A stretch of DNA of 64,000 bases from Sycobia sp. Sy_11 (taxonomy: Eukaryota > Arthropoda > Insecta > Hymenoptera > Epichrysomallidae). Location: positions 566,501 through 630,500 of the forward strand of contig JACCIC010000124.1 of the NCBI GenBank assembly GCA_018907035.1. Direction: 5' to 3'. Position 1 is the stretch's first letter. Every line of letters starts with the position of its first letter. This document shows positions 33,301 through 45,126 of the stretch, piece by piece. The notes beneath the pieces were generated by a model. It worked only from the letters and a program-made list of their open reading frames with translations, did not search any database and was not told the origin of the DNA. Made by a program: the position numbers and the translations under genes.

Positions 33301-35018
33301 GAAATCCTGTGCCCGGATTCTTTGGGGACGTCCACGCTACAGGGACTAGAAATCTTTATAATGAGGCATGCGATCGAGCACGACAAAGGTAGGTGAATAG
33401 ATCTAACGCCCCGTTACAAATCTGGTTAAAGATTCCTTCAAGCTTGAATACTCAAAGAAACCAAAATATGTCGTTAGTTGAAACAAAAAAAAACAATGTG
33501 AAAAAAAGGTGAGATGTTTATAAAATGGTTTTTGATTGAAAATTCTTCTGTATAATATATTGGAATGATATGAAAGGTCTGATAAATGTATAGTAAACAG
33601 ACATTCATAAGCAAGATGATGGGCAGCAATTTATAGATTCTTCTAAGATAAGTTTGAAAACGTTATGTCTTCACAGCGGTGATGAATTTCATTACATTAT
33701 TATCTTTGGGATAATCATGTGTGAAGTCAGCCTATCAATATGGATTCACCAACAAGAGAATTGTAGATTTTAGGCTTTAAGAATATCATTCACAAAAATC
33801 TTATCGATCAAACAAATATTTTGTTATCACATGTCTAAATGTTTCGAAAACCTTTAATTAAGTTTAAGAATTTATATAATTTTAGGCATGTTTACAGGGA
33901 CGGATATAATAATCCGTATAAATGATCACGAGATCCTTGAATCCATCAATCTTTTAAAGAAAACAGCTTAATGAAGTTTTATAGAAATAATCCCATAGTT
34001 TTTGAAAAACAATCAAGATCCTAATTACAAAACTATTGTGTCGAATATACTGTCTAATTTTAAAAAGTTACGTTCGTTAACGAGCTTTACACTGCATTTT
34101 TTTCAGTATTTCACAGAAAATAATGGAGCATAAAGTGAGCAAATGGGTGAAGATTCCGTCCAGATAAATAAAAGAGCTTCATTATCAAGATAATTACATT
34201 GAACGAAGGAATGATCGAAGACTATTGCTGGTCTTTAAAAATATACAATATATTTGTCTATTATCGTCGATAACATTAGGATCTTTTGAAAAGAAACAAA
34301 AACATTTCATTTCAAAAGGTAAATAATAAGAGTAAAACTACAAAAACCACAATGTTCACGCTTTGGAACTTTGAGTTCGGCTAAAAGTGGTCCAAAATTT
34401 AAATTTAAAGTTATAAAAATATATGATTATGCACAAGTATTCATATTATTCTTAAAATTTAGAATAAAAGGCAAACTTTTGTTGACCTAGAGGGATAGGT
34501 TGAATAAAACAAATTTTTCACTGTTCAAAACTTCAAAATGCGATACTGAACTTCAAAATGCCATACTTTGATTTCTGGGAAAGAAACATCTTTTCGAAAT
34601 TTTGTTAGCCTGTGTTGTTTTTAATATAAAATCAGTAAAATATTGAAGTAAGAATTTTCACCTTTGTAAATAAATATTGATCAGAAAAAGTTAAGAACAT
34701 GCCAAAAAATAACTCAGACAAAAACTCCCGCAAAACAATCAAATTTTGAAAATATATAACTAAATTACTCCTCGCCATCTAACCAGTAACACAAAAGACT
34801 CCTGTTAAAAATAAGCAAAGTATTTATATTAGTTATAAATATTTCATTAGTTTTCTTTTGCTTCAATTATAGCATAATCCTAAAAACCAATTTAAGTTTC
34901 GTCACAAATACACCACAGTGCATGTAATTCATAAATTCACATCGGACAACTCTATCAATTTAAGTTAGCAGCGTAAATTAACTCACCAATACGTTTTAAA
35001 ATAAATAAATAAATATAT

Positions 35019-35051
<33 letters not shown>

Positions 35052-35223
35052 ATAGTGACTTACTTAATCTTTTGATTCAAATTCTTTGCCACATAAATAG
35101 TCCATACATTTTGTACAAAATAAAACAAATAGAATTATTTTCCTCAGGAATTTTTTGAAAACACGAACGATTATTATATATACTAATGGACGATTACTAT
35201 ATACATATAAATATACTTCTATA

Positions 35224-35286
<63 letters not shown>

Positions 35287-35369
35287 GCACTAAAATGCAA
35301 GAATATTCTTTTCTGACTTGAATGTAGTCTCCTTGGATGCGTAGAAAAACTATACTTTAAAAATTTGCT
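33301..35369. other. AT-rich region without recognised genes
   Basis: Only (TA)-rich microsatellites at 35013-35050 and 35232-35284 are clear. The remaining 1.7 kb shows no ORF, repeat match or terminal structure that I can support. Confidence 0.45.
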
Positions 35370-35660
35370 ACAACTTAGCGAAAAAATGATCGGGGAGGAA
35401 CTTGTAAAATATTTTGGAGTTCACATTGATAGTCATGCGGTATGGTAGCGCCATGAAAGCGGCTTTCAAAACCACTTATTATGGTGCAGTTCATACAATA
35501 TTTACTTCTATGTTTAGATTCAAATCATGAAAAAACATATTAAAACTTCTTTCACTCATATTTTTGCAATACAAATATACTATTTCTGAACTAAATAATC
35601 GTTTCCACTGAAATCTTTGATTAAAAAGCTATTTTACATATATTTTACCTATGTCATATG
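35370..35660. repeat. Unclassified dispersed repeat Y, copy 2
   Basis: Same orientation as 2140-2430. It carries GGTAGCGCCATGAAAGCG and the TTTACTTCTAT block. It lies about 100 bp upstream of the next mariner. Confidence 0.55.
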
Positions 35661-35761
35661 CAAAATGATCACAAACACATTTTCTCCAAAATATATAGTT
35701 ATAGTAGAGCATAGTAAAAAGCTACCAGTCCAAAAATCCATGAAGATAGCCGGAGGATATA

Positions 35762-36433
35762 TTGGGTGCAGAAGTAAGATTCCCACGTTTGTCAAAAGAT
35801 GGCGTCACCAGTGGATCCCGGGAAGAAATTCCAGGCCTCACGTGTTATATTTGTAAGTTAGATATCCACCAACAGCTTTGCAGCATTATATTTATGCTTA
35901 TCTTTTCGTGTCATTTATTTTATCCAGCAAAATCATGACAAGTTTCCAGCCAAATAAACGTTATTTTCGGGAAATGCTGCTTCTATTTTCGAATATAAGG
36001 AAAAGTGCGGCTAAGGTCTATCGTTTGCTTTGGAAAACTTCTGGGGCGGAATATATTCGTACATGGACGTGCTGTAACCGGTACCAAAGGTTCAAAAGCA
36101 ATGATTTTGTAGTTGAAGATAAGGATCGCTTCGGAAAGCTGAAATATTTGAAGACGTGGATTTACACATTTTGTTGTATGAGCATGCGTAACAGATACAA
36201 GAAGAACTTGCTGCATCCTTGGCTGTCAAGTAATAAACCGTTGTCCTGCGTCCTAAAGCATTGGTATTTATTCAAACGGTTGTAAAATGGGTACTGTACG
36301 AAATAAAATCAAGAGACGTCAAACGGCGATTTTGCATATCCGAAATTTTGCTGCAGCGGTATAAAAATAAATCATTTTTGTATCGTATTCTTACTGATGA
36401 TGAAAAATGGATTTATTATGATAGCCATTTAGT
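35762..36433 (+). pseudogene. 3'-truncated mauritiana-type mariner
   Basis: A TIR-like end, TTGGGTGCAGAAGTAAGATT, follows a TA at 35760-35761. The transposase frame starts at 35935 (MTSFQPNKRYFREMLLLFSN) with the Mos1-like helix-turn-helix region (KSAAKVYRLL, then RYQRFKSNDFVVEDKDRFGK). After a frameshift near 36260 it continues WVLYEIKSRDVKRRF and LTDDEKWIYYD, which holds the first catalytic Asp. It is cut at 36433, at the junction with the reverse-strand gypsy integrase. The second half and right TIR are missing. More diverged than the copy at 2949-4229. Confidence 0.82.
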
Positions 36434-37853
36434 AGATATTTGTACTGCTCTTTGCTAGCTGGTAAGGGACCCATTATGTCTGCTGCAACGCTGGTCCCAC
36501 GATCCTTCTATTAACTTTCATTAACCTTGCAGCCCTCGTTACGACACCTTATATATTTGGCACTTCGGGCAGTGCTTAACGTATTTGGGTACATCTCTTC
36601 TCATTACAGGCTAGTAATAGTTCTGGCTGACTTTGTTTACTGTCTTCTTGGTGCCGAAATGTCCTGACGTTGGTTTGCCGTGGCATTCATGAAGCACGCG
36701 GTCTCGATCGTTAGCGGCACTACTAGATTCCATTCAACTTGACTTCTACCTAGCGTCTCAGTGAGTGAATTCAGGCGATGTTTATAGATTTTATCATATT
36801 TTACTGTCCAGTTCGGGTATTTTTCCTGCTCTTTTTGGATTTCTTGAGCTTTACCATCGTGTCTTTTGCTTCGCTCGATGTTGGCGACGGTGGCGATAGG
36901 GAATTCGGTTGGCGGCGGGTCTGAAAAGGGCGGCTGGTACATGGTGTGGAGCTCTTTTAAGGTGGATGATTTCCATATTATACGTTTGTAACGCGGTTGC
37001 CTATATGTGATGACTATAAATTTCTCGCCTAGCAGATATCCGTGGAATTTTTTCACGGCCTACAGGATGTCCTGATACTCTTTCTCTGTGTCCGTGCAGT
37101 TGCATTCGACCTGAGTCAGTGTCCTGCTCACGTAGGCCATTGGGTATTCATTGCTTTCGTGGTTTTTGCTCAACACCGCGCCTAGGGCGTACTTACTTGC
37201 GTCCGTTTGCAGCACGTATGGTTTTTTCTATAGAACGCGAGATCGGCGCTTGGGTCAGCAGAATTCGAAACTTGTCAAAAACCTCCTGCTGCGCTTACGC
37301 ACAGTGCCATTTGATGTTTTTCTTCAATAACTTAGAGAGCGGCAACTTTATTTTATCCAGGTCTTGAATAAATCACACGTACCATCCAACCATGCCTAAA
37401 AAGGCCCGTAGTTAATGCAGGCAGGTAGACTTCGGGTATTCGCTCACTAGGCGAATCTTCTCCGGGTTGGTGCGTAGACCGTTCTCATCTACAATACACC
37501 TTAGATATTTGACTTCCAGGCAGCAGAACTTGGATTTTTCCTTATTGCTTTGAAGCCTCATCGCGTTGGGGCGAATGAACACCGCTTTTAGTTCGCGAGT
37601 ATGCTGGTCGAAAGTCTTTGTGGTGACAATTATGTCGTTCATGTAAATGAAGGCGGTCGGTTGCTACTCTAGCCCGAAGATAAGGTTTATGCTTCTCTGG
37701 AATATTGTCGGGGCATTCGTTAATCCACATAGCAGTCGCGTGTACTGGAAGAGGCTCTTTTTCGGAATCATGGAGGCAGTAACCTCTTTGCTTCTCACAT
37801 CAAGTGAGATCTGATGATAAGCCTGACTCAAGTCGATCTTGGATAGGTACCTA

Positions 37854-39067
37854 CGAGGGGAGGTCAATAAGTCCTTAGAAAATCTAAGCGATGGCGCTCG
37901 TAGCATCGCAAATGATCTGTTTCTAGTAAGCATGATTCCTCACTAGGTGTTTGGTCAAGTTGCAGCCATATTCATCTAGTGGTTTCGTTTTTATCGTCAG
38001 TTGAAGTAAATAACTTTTGTTTGCATAAGAAAATGGAAAAAGTGAGTTTAGAGTAGAGTTTAAACATTTCTATTTAAAAGACTTAACAACAAAAGAAATA
38101 AAAGCTGAGTTATATTCAGTTTATGGCACATCTGTCCCTGTTTTTGCAACAGTTTACAATTGGAAAATGAATTTAAATGTGACCGCACATCAACAGAAGA
38201 TGAACATCGTTCAGGACGTTCCATAGACGTAAGTACCCCGGAAATGATCGATAAAATCCACGATATGGTGTCAAGTGACCGAACTGAACCACAGGGGTTT
38301 CAAAAGGTATCGTCATTTCAATTTTGCACGATAAGTTGGCTATGAAAAAAATATCTACGAAATGGGTGCCACGTTTGCTCTCAGCTGAGAACAAACGCAA
38401 CCGCGTTGTCTCTTCTAAGGCTCTTTTGGAGCGCATGCTTCGCACCCCAGATGAGTTCCTGCGTAGATTAATCACTATAGATGAAATATGGATACAACAC
38501 TACACTCTCGAGACGAAAGAACGGTCTAAGCAATAGATTATTGAAGGTGAACGGGCTACAAAGAAGTCAAAGACGGGGAAATCAGCTGGAAAGATTATGG
38601 CTACTGTGTTTTGGGATGCACGTTGCATTACCCTTATTGACTATTTGGAGAAGGGACAGACGATTACTGGAAAGTATTTTGCGACATTATTAAGTCAGCT
38701 ACATGAGAAAATAAAAGAAAATCATCCTCATGGGAAGAAAAAAAAGTTCTCTTTCACCAGGATAATGCACGAGTGAGTACGTGCGCAGTTTCGATGGCTA
38801 AAATTCCTGGAATTGAAGCTTGAATCGATAGACCATTTACCGTACTTACCAGATCTGGCCCTGAGTGACAACGGTTTATGTCAAATGAGGAGGTCATCGC
38901 TCACACAAATGCTTATTTTGAGGAACTACAGCAATCATACTTTTCTGAAGACCTAAAAAATTGGAGATACGTCTGTCAAAGTGTATTGAACTAGAAAGAG
39001 ATTATGTTGAAAAATAAAAAAAAATTGTTTTTTTATCTTTTTCTAAAGACTTATTGACCTACCCTCT
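37854..39067 (+). mobile_element. Irritans-type mariner inserted in gypsy RT
   Basis: 1214 bp. TIRs CGAGGGGAGGTCAATAAGTC (left) and AGAGGGTAGGTCAATAAGTC (right, read inward), with TA flanks at 37852-37853 and 39068-39069. Same family as 4781-5431. Confidence 0.92.
38033..39017 (+). pseudogene. Irritans-type mariner transposase
   Basis: ATG at 38033, stop at 39015-39017. The N-terminal block (EFKHFYLKDLTTKEIKAELY) and MIDKIHDMVSSDR correspond to the helix-turn-helix region. RLITIDEIWIQHYTLET carries the first Asp. KSAGKIMATVFWD and FHQDNA-like sequence in a shifted frame (about 38755-38770) carry the second. The PYSPDLAPSD region is damaged near 38840-38870 by a short deletion. At least three frameshifts and an early TAG are present. 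Not functional. Confidence 0.85.
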
Positions 39068-39480
39068 TAGTATCTTGTAAGTTGTACAGTAGGACATTCA
39101 TATTGGTAAAGGATATGCGTGCTTTTTTGTTACGGCGTTGATTGTCCGGTAGTCGATGCAGAATTTTATTTGGCCGTTCTTTTTTGGGATGATTACCGAG
39201 CAGCTGCAACATGAGTTCTTTGATGGCTCGATTATAACTTCGGTGAACAGCTTGTCGATTTCTCGGTGGGCCTGATTCAGCAGTTTATCGGGGATTCGAC
39301 GTAAACGCTCATTTACTGGGCGATGCCCCTGTATATCCATGTGAAGTGGCTGTATGTGTGCTAGCTGAAGCGTTTTGCTTGGCATGGGTATGAGCTTTTG
39401 TAGTACCCTTTCTTGTTGTTCAGTTGTGTTGTGGTGGCGACGGGTATTTCCGTCGAATGGTCTGCTTCGATTACCGTTCA

Positions 39481-42222
39481 GCTTGAAACATCAGTTATTT
39501 CAATAATTTCAGGGTGATCCGTCTCTGTGCCTTCTTTTTGTTTCTATATAGTATTGGTTGCTCATGGAGACTCCGTGTCATGCGTGAATTGGGAGCACTT
39601 TAACGCTAGTTTGTATCTGCGAGATCGATTAGATACAGATGCTTTCTCTCTTTTCTTTCTTGAATATTGAATCTGTTACTGAACGGTGATACTGAACGTT
39701 GATCAGGTTTTGTTGTTCGGGTGTTGTAGTTATACTAAAACTTCCAGTTTATTATGATTGGTCCGTACACCAACAATATTAGGCTTTATTTTTAAATTCT
39801 TCCTTCTTTTATTATACCTGTTTGCGCTACTTTTTAATAGGCTTACGTATCTTTTTTTCGACGCAAAAATGTCAGCTGTTATTAGCTTAGTTAACAACCA
39901 CAAAAAGAGAAAAAGAAAAAAGACAGTATAACCACTTGTTGATTACTATTGTTTATTTTCGTTATTTTTTTATTTAATATTTGTATTGTTTACTTGTGTT
40001 ATTTCTTTCTATTGTTTGTTTAGTTTATTTATTTATATTATCCTTGTTGTTTATTTATATCCTTTATCTCTTATCCTTTATTGTTATTCCCAATATTTGT
40101 TGTTCCGGTTCTTTATTTACATTATTTGTATTAATAATACTGGTTATTTATTGTGTGCGTATTATTTATGTCCTTTTTATTATTTATTCACACTATCTGC
40201 ATTCATGAAGTTATCGTCTTATTCTAATCATATTTTTCTTCATATTTATTTAGGTTATTTATATTAATTATTCAAAGATATACTATTGTTACTATTTATG
40301 TGGATATTTATATATTGGTTAGGTTCGTCTTCTAAAAATTCTCTATTTTCTTCTTTCTGATAGATTCAATTTGCTAACGCTCTTTCTTAGAATTAGGGAG
40401 AACTTATAATTACCTTTGGCATTATACGTGAAATTTATATTCAAATGGCACAAGCACAAATATTTTTTTTTTTCTAACCAAGTATAAAATTATTGATGTT
40501 AATGCTTTTGTAACCTAATGGTTATTTCTACTATTTATCCCAATAGTTTGTTTATAATGTCTATATTATTTGTATTACTTGTATTATTTAATGGTGCTGA
40601 GTATATTGTTTATATTACTTATATTATTTAATTATGTGTATTGTTTATCTTCTTATTTATTTATATCCTGTAACACATCATTTTGTTTTACGGATACAGT
40701 ATTTTAACTCCACCTACCTTGTTTATGGATTACTTCTATTTTATTTCTTATTATATGTTGCTTTTAGAATATGCTGCTTACATCTAATTTCCTATTAATA
40801 AATGCAATATTTATGTAAGTATTAGTTAAAGTATTCTTCCACTGCCGCTGTTTAATTTAAATTATTAGCACTTTTATTTTAAAATTACGATCTAGGTAAA
40901 CAATTATAAAATTGTTTATACTTAGTTGTAAATATTCACTACTGCTTTCTTTTTCTTATATATCCGTTTTAAGTTTATGCCTGCCTTGAAAAGAGAGAAT
41001 ATTGCTGGGATAGTGCTTCCAATTATGTTCAGTGTTCAATATCTGTTGTTTCAATGGTAAGAGGGGAGACAGAGAAATGATGAAATTATTGTATTAAAAA
41101 AAATCAAAAATAAGAAAAATTCAGAAAAAAGAGGAAAAAAATGTTTATGAATTGTTTATTTATTATTTATATTTTTATTTCCTGAATTTCCTCTTCTTTA
41201 TACCTTATCAACTTTAACTTTATCACTCCAGCATCTGTTATTTGTTATTTTTAGTAAGTCTTAATTTATTTGTTTACTTAGTTATTAGTTATTTTATTAG
41301 TTAAAGTAAACGATTTACTGTTCTAATTGTCTTGATTAAATTATGTTTTCTTCCAGCTTTGTTCTTAATGTAATTTAATCTTTGACAAGTACCTCTTCCT
41401 TGTGTCTTGGACGGCGATCGTTGACAGGAGAAATCTTTACTTACATATTCTGTTGAAAATTTGAAATTATAATAAAATTTTTCTGAAAGTTATTTCCATT
41501 ATTGTAGGTGCCATTACGAGATAGAGGCACCTTGTAGAGTGATAAAATTCCACTACTTTCCTATGTTTTGGTCCCTTTCAGTTTTCTAACACCTGTCATA
41601 CGCTTGTCGCGTATAGGTTAGACAGGCCTTCTGCTATATATTATCTGTTCTGTCCTGCGTGTCCTGATGCGAGGGGCTCTTTAGTCTACTTATTGTGGTT
41701 CTATTTTTCTAGTTAATGCCTTATTCTCACAGCCAGCTGAGAAACAGGTGTGCTAGTGGCAATGACTACAAGGAGAGCATCGACGTTGCTGTTTAAACAG
41801 CAAGTTATTTTTCTTAAATTCTATAGTTTCTAATCAATCCTTTTGAAATTTACTTCCACGATTGCTATGGTAGTCTGGAAACTAAAGCACTTTTTAGATT
41901 TAAAAAATCTGGATGGGTTCTTATAAAAAGTAGCTTTTAAAAATTTTTTCGCTACTCCTCCTATTTATTATGGCTATACACACTCATTAGGTGCTGAGGA
42001 GGCTGGTGTTGGAGAGTATTAATTTACTTTATTAATTGAAAACAAACAAAAGAGGAAAATATTTCTCTCAAGGGACCAGAACAAAAGAAGGTCGAAAAGA
42101 GTCGATACTAACTAATTAAAATTTATATACGTGGAGATAATAGGTATATGGGGATAGATCTGATAAATTATTATCAAATTTGTATACATACGTTATATGT
42201 ATACGTTTTAAGTATATATGAA
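39481..42222. other. T-rich region without recognised genes
   Basis: The first few hundred bases may extend the gypsy element (toward protease) but show no motif. From about 39950 to 41400 the sequence is T-rich low complexity (TATTTA-like units), giving hydrophobic artefact ORFs such as 39981-40267. No repeat ends are seen. Confidence 0.45.
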
Positions 42223-42426
42223 GCGGCCTACGATGGCTCGATCGCTAGACCGAAGGACTAGTAACTTGGTGATCCGAGTTCGAATCCCGGTCTCGGCTGA
42301 TTGACACAAGCACCGCTGTAATAATTTACATGTGTTTTGTTTATAAACACTTCGTAGACCTCCGTCGCTAATTAGCATCGGTATTTGGAAACATAAATAG
42401 AACGACGTTAAATAACATAAAAAAAG
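42223..42426 (+). mobile_element. tRNA-derived SINE, copy 3
   Basis: Starts GCGGCCTACGATGGCTCG, B box GAGTTCGAATCCCGG, 3' part GTAGACCTCCGTCGCTAATT, tail AAATAACATAAAAAAAG. A clear target duplication was not found. Confidence 0.85.
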
Positions 42427-43586
42427 ATTGTATGGATGATAATAAATGTATGTCATAAATTATGTTTTTGATGGTATAAGTATTTATTTATTATCCCAAT
42501 ACACTGTTTGTGTTTGGAATGAGCACAGCAAGAAGTACTGGTAATCAAAACAAACATGGGTAATTATTATTGCTGGGAATCATTCACTTTTACTTTGAAT
42601 TAATAATTACTTTCCCTCTTTCACAAGAATCTTGAATGAGTATTGTATTTTCTTGCTGTGCTCTTCATAATTACATTAGTTCATTATAACTACGTGTCTT
42701 GTATAAATATATATGTATTTCTCTTTCGCCTAGCTTGCAGCTACTGGGTGTATTAAGGGGGGGGGACAATACGGTTGGAACGCTGTTTTTATGAAATTTG
42801 TCTTTTTTATTCAATTTTCAACATAAATAGGGGTATGGGACATTGTTATTATACAGTGTGGTGCCAACTTCTCTTGCGTAGCTGCTATTGCTAGTGGCTT
42901 TCTGCTGGACCACTGCGCATTTTTGCACGCACGATTTAAGATGGCCACTCCTTCGTGCTATCCTAGGATGCACGTGCTTGTTGCTAGTTTGCTGCAACTG
43001 CCTCTTTTTGCATGTTTTTTGCGCGGAGAGAGAAATAAATGTGTGTATTTAGACACGGAGGAAGAATTTACATGTGTGCCGTATATATGTATTCGTCGCA
43101 CACTCTACGCTTGAGGCGCCACTTGTAACCTCGTTTCGTCGTTACACTTACCCTGCATGTGATGACGTGTACGTGTGTGTATGCGTACTCTGCTGTGCAT
43201 ATATGCTGGCTCCTGCGGTAACTAGAAAGGGACAATAGAAATAAGGGGGGAATAAGCACGGTAGAAACAATAACGAAGTACTCGGATATTAAAAATAATA
43301 AATCATTTATGAACATTTAGACATTAACATAAGATAAATATGTGGTAGCTCGCTGATGACATCTTTAGCAGCGTCTCTCTCTCTCACTCGCTCGCTCGCT
43401 CTTATGCCTCTGGCGTCCTCTGCTGCCGGGGAAACGTGGGTGCGTCTCTACACTGGCTGGATACTGCATACGCATTTTTATAACAGCCCACTCCACTGGA
43501 AATAATGAAGAAAAGGCAGATGTTTGCTCTCGGCTCGCGAGAAAATTTGTATAGTCGCTGGCGCGGACGAACGAATTAACTTCGAA
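42427..43586. other. Unassigned region upstream of the I element
   Basis: Contains a run of 9 G at 42757-42765. Between 42840 and 43560 is a GC-richer, CpG-containing block with a CTCGCTCGCTCGCTC tract near 43386. Part of it may be the 5' UTR of the I-type element. The element's 5' end cannot be fixed. Confidence 0.35.
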
Positions 43587-45106
43587 ATGTTACAAAGATT
43601 GCAAAATAGATATTTGATAATCACATTCAAAACTGGCAACAATACTGACTGCAAGGAACTTTGAATGGAAAAAATCGAATGGTTTGAGCTCGAGTTTCAT
43701 ATAAAATCATATAAAATAATAATGAAGGTATTCAGTCTTAATCGAGCGCTGTTAGTAAGCAGACGTGTTTACACATTTCTCCGCATTCGAGTAAAAACAA
43801 GCGTGTAAGCGGGCATCTGCCAACTACGATATACCTATATTTACAGTTAAAAAAAGTAGAGAACTTAGTTATGCAACAATCGCTGAAGGACTAAAATTCT
43901 CAAAACGAGAACAGGGACTGATCATGGATTGTGTAGATGGATTCAATCTGAGTGACTATACGTGTGCAGTGGGAGACATAGTGAGTCCTAAAAATGTGCT
44001 CTTCGCATCTAGAATCTCCAACAATCGACTATGTCTCTATCTAGCTGATACGAAACTGGTCGACTATCTAACAGAAAAAAATGAGTACATATTAGTAGAA
44101 TAAAAGAAAGTAAATATAAGACCCCTGGTTTAAAAAACAAAAGCATAATTTTTTCCAATGTTCCTCCTAATATCCCAAATAGCGTACTTGAAGATGTATT
44201 ACAGCAAATAAATGTAAAACCTGCATCACATGTCTTCATAATAAAAGCCGCAATTAACAAAGACGAATATAGATACGTAGCTAGTTTCCGCAGACAAATA
44301 TATATCAAACTCGAAGATGTTAAGAACATTCCAAATGTATTTAAAATTAATTTAGATGAAGTCAATTACTATATATACAGCAGTACAGACACTCTGAAAT
44401 GTTTCATCTGTAATATTGAGGGTCACTTAGCAGAGAATTGCACTGAAGGTTCAAATGTAAAAAAAACGGCAATACCCGAAAATACCACCAAAATAAATAC
44501 AATATGCACAAACGACAATAAGTCTAATAAAGTAAACATACTCGATAAGAATTATAGTAACACTCACAAAAGCACTGATATCAATGACCATGCTTCGCGT
44601 ACAGCTGAAATTACAAATGAAAATAAGACGTTTCACAACATCAAGGAATTGAACAAGAGGACTCGATCACAAATTGAACACACTTGAAGCACCCAAAGTT
44701 AACTTTAATAGCCAGGCAGATCAGAGTAATAGCAATAATAGCAAAATAGCCAGGAGATCAGAGACGTGAAAATCAAAGAAAATCAGAGTAAAGATCTAAC
44801 TGATAAATTAGATAAAAAATTAAGTAGTATAAAAAACTAACTAAACACCGCAAACACTTTATTCGATTATAATGAATTTAAAAATCTATTAGAAAGTACA
44901 AACAAAGTAAAAAATCCAACCGAAATAATATTACAGCACATTGATGACTTAGAAGCTTTTAAAAAATTCATAAGTGAGGATGTATACGCAAATGTACGAG
45001 ACACCAGCATAAAAAATCTTTGTACACGCTTACTAAAAGCCTTGAAAATTCTAAGGCAAACTTAACGCCTCAACAGAGCCCAATTAATTCTGATTCCGAA
45101 TATTAA
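43587..45106 (+). pseudogene. I-clade LINE ORF1 (gag-like, zinc knuckle)
   Basis: Nucleic-acid-binding protein of a non-LTR element. ATG at 43587 (MLQRLQNRYLIITFKTGNN). Later blocks are VSPKNVLFASRISNNRLCLY and, after a frameshift near 44110, IIFSNVPPNIPNSVLEDVLQ, SFRRQIYIKLEDVKNIPNVF and STDTLKCFICNIEGHLAENC, the last a CCHC knuckle at 44395-44450. A charged C-terminus contains EFKNLLESTNKVKNP. The final codons end in TAA at 45104-45106, 20 bp before ORF2. Stops at 43660 and elsewhere show decay. Layout and motifs match I-element ORF1. Confidence 0.78.
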
Positions 45107-45126
45107 CCGAATATAAACATAACACA

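Larger units (their letters stand above)
36434..39480 (-). pseudogene. Ty3/gypsy pol: RT, RNase H, start of integrase
   Basis: Reverse-strand polyprotein, interrupted by a mariner at 37854-39067. From the right: an RT lead-in (LQLAHIQPLHMDIQGHRPVN), FCIDYRTINAVTKKHAYPLP, then beyond the mariner YLSKIDLSQAYHQISLDVRS and LCGLTNAPTIFQRSIN. The catalytic box reads YMND instead of YxDD. RNase H blocks and FHGYLLGEKFIVIT follow, then an integrase HHCC zinc region (RDVPKYVKHCPKCQIYKVS) and the core start ADIMGPLPASKEQYKYL with its first Asp. It ends at 36434. Frameshifts are scattered. No LTRs are seen. Confidence 0.82.

Noticed and set aside
39981..40267. Hydrophobic ORFs resembling membrane proteins
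   Set aside because: The region is T-rich low complexity, and overlapping frames in several phases look alike.
42923..43114. Forward 63-codon Cys-containing frame
   Set aside because: Short, no recognised motif, and it lies in the likely 5' region of the I element.
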